From: Acidimicrobiia bacterium
Lineage (GTDB): Bacteria > Actinomycetota > Acidimicrobiia > Acidimicrobiales > SZUA-35
NCBI GenBank assembly: GCA_003231975.1
Contig: QIKW01000164.1
Coordinates: forward strand, 1 to 33,229
Direction of reading: 5' to 3'
DNA length: 33,229 bases
Shown here piece after piece: positions 30,112 through 33,229 of the stretch (positions within the stretch are counted from its first letter, which is position 1; each line of letters opens with the position of its first letter). The position numbers and the translations under genes were made by a program. Under the pieces are notes generated by a model. That model made no database searches. It saw only the letters and a list, made by a program, of their open reading frames with translations, and was not told where the DNA came from.

Positions 30112-31719
30112 TTAGGTGACGTCCGCCATCAGAATTGGCGGATTGTGAATATGGGTGATTGTTGGGCTGGAACCTACGGTGTCGCTTGCCATTTCCAGCG
30201 CATCCTGAAGTGTTGAAGCCGGCTTGAACCCCAGTCGGCGGACCGCCTTTGGCTCTCCTCCAACCACGATCACGCTTCCCAAGTAGTCCATAGCATGGGC
30301 GCACCAATACCACATGTAGTGGGCGTGCACCCCGTGGTAGGCGTAACTGGTTCGGTAGAGGTGGCGATACCACTCGTCTTCGGCGTATTGCTTTTCGTAT
30401 TTCTGAACCTCGACGGGGTCGGTGGTTTCGGCCAGAACTTGTTCGAAGAAGTCGATGTAGCTTGGATGGTGAACCGGGTGGAATTCCCACGGGGTTGGGT
30501 GGCTCATGATGAGCACCCCGCCCTCTTTAACCACCGGTTTGCCCCGGTAAAGGTTAAAGAAGTAACCAAGCCCCTGAACCGCAACCAGGATCGGGTTCAT
30601 GATTGAGTTCACGTTGTATGGGCAGATGTATGGCAACCCCATTGTGACCACATCGGTTTGGCCGGTGACGGGAACGATGTGCTGCTTGTAGACCATCTCG
30701 GTTGTCTTTTTGTGAACGGCTTCAACCTCGCCTGCCTGAACCGAGGTGAGCTCGTACGGGGCCCGCCAGGACTGAAACGCCTTGCGACGCTGAGCCCCGG
30801 TCATCCGCTTCAGCCCTGCGTTCATCACAACAAACGAGCCGCGGTCTTTCAGGCTCCACTCCCACTCTCGCTTCTGAAGCATCGAGAGCGGGCCGTCATA
30901 ACCAAAGGTGTTTGTGTTAAGGGTTGACTCGATCTGAAAGATTCGGGGCCCGGAGGCCTTGATTACCTCGCCCTGGCGCCAGTTGGAGCGATGCAGCTCG
31001 CTCTTGTCCTGGTCCATGAACGACGTGCTCTTCTTCATCGTTTCTGGGTTGTGGTGAACTTTCACCCCTTGATAGCCCGAAAGGCCGGTTGCGGTGCTCT
31101 TCCAGCCGCCATCCATGCTGACCAGGTTGATGTTTACGTAGATGACCAGGTCAGACTCGGCCGCCCGTTTAGACATCTGAACGTCTTCGTCATGGCGGGT
31201 TTTGCCAAGGATCACCATTCCGTCTGGGTCTTCGGCGTCGTGGTTGTACAGCAGGCCGTGGGGGTGGAACGCCTCAAAAACGCGGTCGCCAACGGCATGG
31301 CGAAGCTCGGCGTCAGTCATTCGCCGGTGCAGGGCAAGAGCGGCAATCAGGTGGACGTCGTCAACTCCCGCCGCGGCCACCAGATCAAGCACTGCTTCCA
31401 GGATCCTCTGGCGAACATCTGGTTTAGCCATTGGCGGAAGCGGCAGGCTTATGTCGTCGAACGCAATGGTCAACTTCATTCCCGGCTTCAGCAGCGAAGG
31501 CAGCGGGTCGTCGTTGATGGGGTTCAGCAGTGCCTCAACAATTGCTGAGTCGGGATCCTTCATTCCGTGCAGCGGCTCGCCGGGGTAGATAACTCGGCTG
31601 CGTCCAACCGGCAGCTTTTCCAGCCGAAAGCCTTCGCCGTGGTGGAACACGATTGGCGGAGTTTGACGGTCTACTTCAAGGACGAAGCCGGGGCGAGGGT
31701 TCGGGCGGGGCTTTGACAT
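30112..31719 (-). CDS. LarA-like (DUF2088) protein, divergent
   Basis: A 535-residue protein related to lactate racemase LarA and its homologues, which use a nickel-pincer cofactor on alpha-hydroxy acids. The DUF2088-like N-terminus shows MKLTIAFDDISLPLPPM (about 81-97), then DLVAAAGVDDVHLIAALALHRRMTDAEL with His131 where LarA has HR, and later GGWKSTATGLSG (Lys207). The D-x-T-R-P segment of LarA reads DDISLP, so the Arg that contacts the cofactor is missing. No larB, larC or larE cofactor genes are in the window, so racemase activity is not supported. ATG follows the TAG of the upstream gene without a gap, and the PlsC gene follows 13 nt later. Confidence 0.72.
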   Translation of the reverse strand: MSKPRPNPRPGFVLEVDRQTPPIVFHHGEGFRLEKLPVGRSRVIYPGEPLHGMKDPDSAIVEALLNPINDDPLPSLLKPGMKLTIAFDDISLPLPPMAKPDVRQRILEAVLDLVAAAGVDDVHLIAALALHRRMTDAELRHAVGDRVFEAFHPHGLLYNHDAEDPDGMVILGKTRHDEDVQMSKRAAESDLVIYVNINLVSMDGGWKSTATGLSGYQGVKVHHNPETMKKSTSFMDQDKSELHRSNWRQGEVIKASGPRIFQIESTLNTNTFGYDGPLSMLQKREWEWSLKDRGSFVVMNAGLKRMTGAQRRKAFQSWRAPYELTSVQAGEVEAVHKKTTEMVYKQHIVPVTGQTDVVTMGLPYICPYNVNSIMNPILVAVQGLGYFFNLYRGKPVVKEGGVLIMSHPTPWEFHPVHHPSYIDFFEQVLAETTDPVEVQKYEKQYAEDEWYRHLYRTSYAYHGVHAHYMWYWCAHAMDYLGSVIVVGGEPKAVRRLGFKPASTLQDALEMASDTVGSSPTITHIHNPPILMADVT

Positions 31720-33229
31720 CTAGCGTCGACTCTTTCGCAGGGACGGAAGCGGCCCGAGGGGCAGGACGCGGTCTGTGCCGCCCTTTGATTTCGACCAGTT
31801 CTCGATTAACCAGCCCCGCTTGATCGCTAGCGAGGCCAGCCTGGTTTCGGGGTTGACGGCCACCGGAAAGCCGACGGCTTCCAGCAGCGGCAAGTCTGAA
31901 GAAGAGTCGGCGTAGGCCACCGACTCGGCTAGATCGAAGCCCTTTTGGTCGGCGTAGTCTCGCAACGCCTGAGCCCTTACTTCGCCGGTTGGCGGCACCG
32001 CCAGCAGCTCGCCGGTGTAGCGGCCGTTGCGCACCGACATTTCGGCACAGATCACGTCGTCGAACAAGGGCCCTAGGGGGTCTACCACGATGTTGAGAGC
32101 ACCGGTTATGAGAACGGTGCGGTGGCCAAGGCTGCGGTGCTGCCTGACCCGTCTGAGCGCCGCCGGGAAGGCCTTTGTGAGGATGTGATCGGCCAGAAGC
32201 TCCTGGCCGAGGCGCTCCATCTGGGCCACTGAAGCACCGTCGTAGCGACGGTAGAAGTGGCGCAGAAAGTCGGTGCGGTCACGGGCATCGAGGGCCAGGA
32301 GGGCCGGGGCCTCCTGCAAGGTTTTCAACGTGAACTTGACCCGGTCGGCGGGGCCAAGGTTGCGGGTGGCAAGCCAGGCGTAGCTGAACACAACGTTGCT
32401 GGCGATGATCGTGTTTTCGAGGTCGAACGCAGCCACATGGCGGTCTGGGGAAAGCACCCTCTTGCGCAATCGCTTGGTTCTGGCATCGGGGTCGGTGCGA
32501 CCCTGCTTGGTTTTCACTCTGGCGTGCTGTACCACCGACGGGAGATGCACCTGGGTTACGTACCGGTCCCAGTCAATAATCCCGGGGTCGCAGCCAAAGT
32601 TGACCTGGTCGGCTGGTGCCAAATCGTTGTGCAACGCCAGCAGCTGATCTACTCCGTAGAGCGCCTCGCATTCGGCGTAGGCGCCGTAGATCTTTACGTA
32701 CGCCTTCGCTCGCTCAACCTGTTCCATTTTGTCTTCGATGTCGGCGTTGAGCATTGCCTGCTTGCCTCGGAGGGGCAGCAGCTTCAGCGCTTTGTCTGCC
32801 AGTTCGAGGTTGCGGTGGGCTCGGCCCAGCTGGCGCTCAACCGCACCCCGGCCTGGGAAGCTGAATGGGGCAACCGCAATGGGTTGGCCAAGGTTGTCAT
32901 ACAAAGGGCGCTCGCCGAACCAACCACTTACCAACTCAACCAGGCGCCTGTAGTGGAGCGGATTCCGGGTGCCGGAGGCTACCTGGGTGATGTCGGTGGT
33001 TTCCGAGCCGTCGTGGCCCCTGGCAGCAACATTGATAATGGCGGCCACCACCAGGTCAACCGGGATTACGTCGACAACTCCTTCGGGCACTCCTGGGAAC
33101 TCCCTCAGCAGGCCTTGGGCGTAGCTGATCAGGATGGGTTCGGCCATCCTGAACCCCTTTATCCACCCGGGTCGGGGCTCAGACCAGGCCGACTCGATGA
33201 TGGATGGCCGCACCATGCTGACGGGGACG
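31720..33229 (-). CDS. Fatty-acyl-CoA reductase-like / HAD-IB fusion, 5' end outside window
   Basis: The reading frame is open through the right edge. The apparent ATG at 33216 is internal: VPVSMVRPSIIESA matches the end of the extended-SDR domain of fatty acyl-CoA reductases. The visible part holds the SDR end with RPGWIKG and IPVDLVVAAIINVAA, a FAR C-terminal-like stretch (DPGIIDWDRYV), then a HAD-IB domain (about the last 240 residues). HAD motif I is FDLENTI (32408-32424) with Glu in place of the second Asp. Motif II lies in LITGA and motif IV in YADSSSDLP. The protein could make a fatty alcohol from acyl-CoA; the HAD substrate is unknown. It is directly joined to the LarA-like gene (TAGATG). 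Confidence 0.85.
   Translation of the reverse strand, partial: VPVSMVRPSIIESAWSEPRPGWIKGFRMAEPILISYAQGLLREFPGVPEGVVDVIPVDLVVAAIINVAARGHDGSETTDITQVASGTRNPLHYRRLVELVSGWFGERPLYDNLGQPIAVAPFSFPGRGAVERQLGRAHRNLELADKALKLLPLRGKQAMLNADIEDKMEQVERAKAYVKIYGAYAECEALYGVDQLLALHNDLAPADQVNFGCDPGIIDWDRYVTQVHLPSVVQHARVKTKQGRTDPDARTKRLRKRVLSPDRHVAAFDLENTIIASNVVFSYAWLATRNLGPADRVKFTLKTLQEAPALLALDARDRTDFLRHFYRRYDGASVAQMERLGQELLADHILTKAFPAALRRVRQHRSLGHRTVLITGALNIVVDPLGPLFDDVICAEMSVRNGRYTGELLAVPPTGEVRAQALRDYADQKGFDLAESVAYADSSSDLPLLEAVGFPVAVNPETRLASLAIKRGWLIENWSKSKGGTDRVLPLGPLPSLRKSRR

Overview
The window is a gene-dense, GC-rich bacterial chromosome segment with little intergenic DNA. The gene content points to an actinobacterium: a mycobacterial-type MurA with Asp in place of the catalytic Cys, a GNAT-acyl-CoA-synthetase fusion, a HAD-acyltransferase fusion, and PccB-like and MutM-like families of actinobacterial style. 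The DUF4214-tagged secreted nucleotidase, the mitochondrial-type aconitase and many start codons sitting about 6-9 nt after a TAnnnT box (apparently leaderless mRNAs) make a member of Acidimicrobiia my best guess. The taxonomy is inference. I see no phage, transposon, CRISPR array or toxin cluster.

Layout, left to right. 1-4535 (minus): serine beta-lactamase-fold hydrolase, APH-type kinase, MurA, and a membrane-anchored Asp-box protein running off the left edge. 4599-8442 (plus): DEAD-box helicase, MetX, Fpg/Nei glycosylase, two small proteins and tRNA-Gly(GCC). 8469-11472: a nitrilase-family amidohydrolase (minus) faces away from a class V aminotransferase/cysteine-desulfurase-like enzyme and a small membrane protein (plus). 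11445-12885 (minus): a coupled SRPBCC - ArsR - patatin operon. 12970-13500: tRNA-Cys(GCA), tRNA-Val(GAC), a hairpin-rich repeat present about 2.5 times, and a strong intrinsic terminator.

13503-17165 (plus): GNAT/acyl-CoA synthetase fusion and a quinone oxidoreductase. 17162-20850 (minus): citrate synthase, a short carboxyltransferase beta subunit and its LysR neighbour. 20851-21144: a regulatory intergenic region with duplicated operator-like sites, a near-consensus promoter and a possible small RNA. 21145-22515 (plus): HAD-PlsC fusion. 22531-24810 (minus): aconitase, divergent from a GntR/HutC regulator (24940). 25753-28379 (plus): secreted DUF4214-5'-nucleotidase and a small HTH protein. 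28484-33229 (minus): nitroreductase, PlsC acyltransferase, a divergent LarA-like (DUF2088) protein and a fatty-acyl-CoA-reductase-like/HAD fusion cut by the right edge.

Functionally, citrate synthase and aconitase give two adjacent TCA-cycle steps. Two HAD-type fusions and two PlsC domains suggest phospholipid or fatty-alcohol/ether lipid synthesis. The most interesting parts for follow-up are the FAR-HAD / LarA-like / PlsC operon and the intergenic region at 20.9-21.1 kb. Nothing here is clearly a wholly new system.
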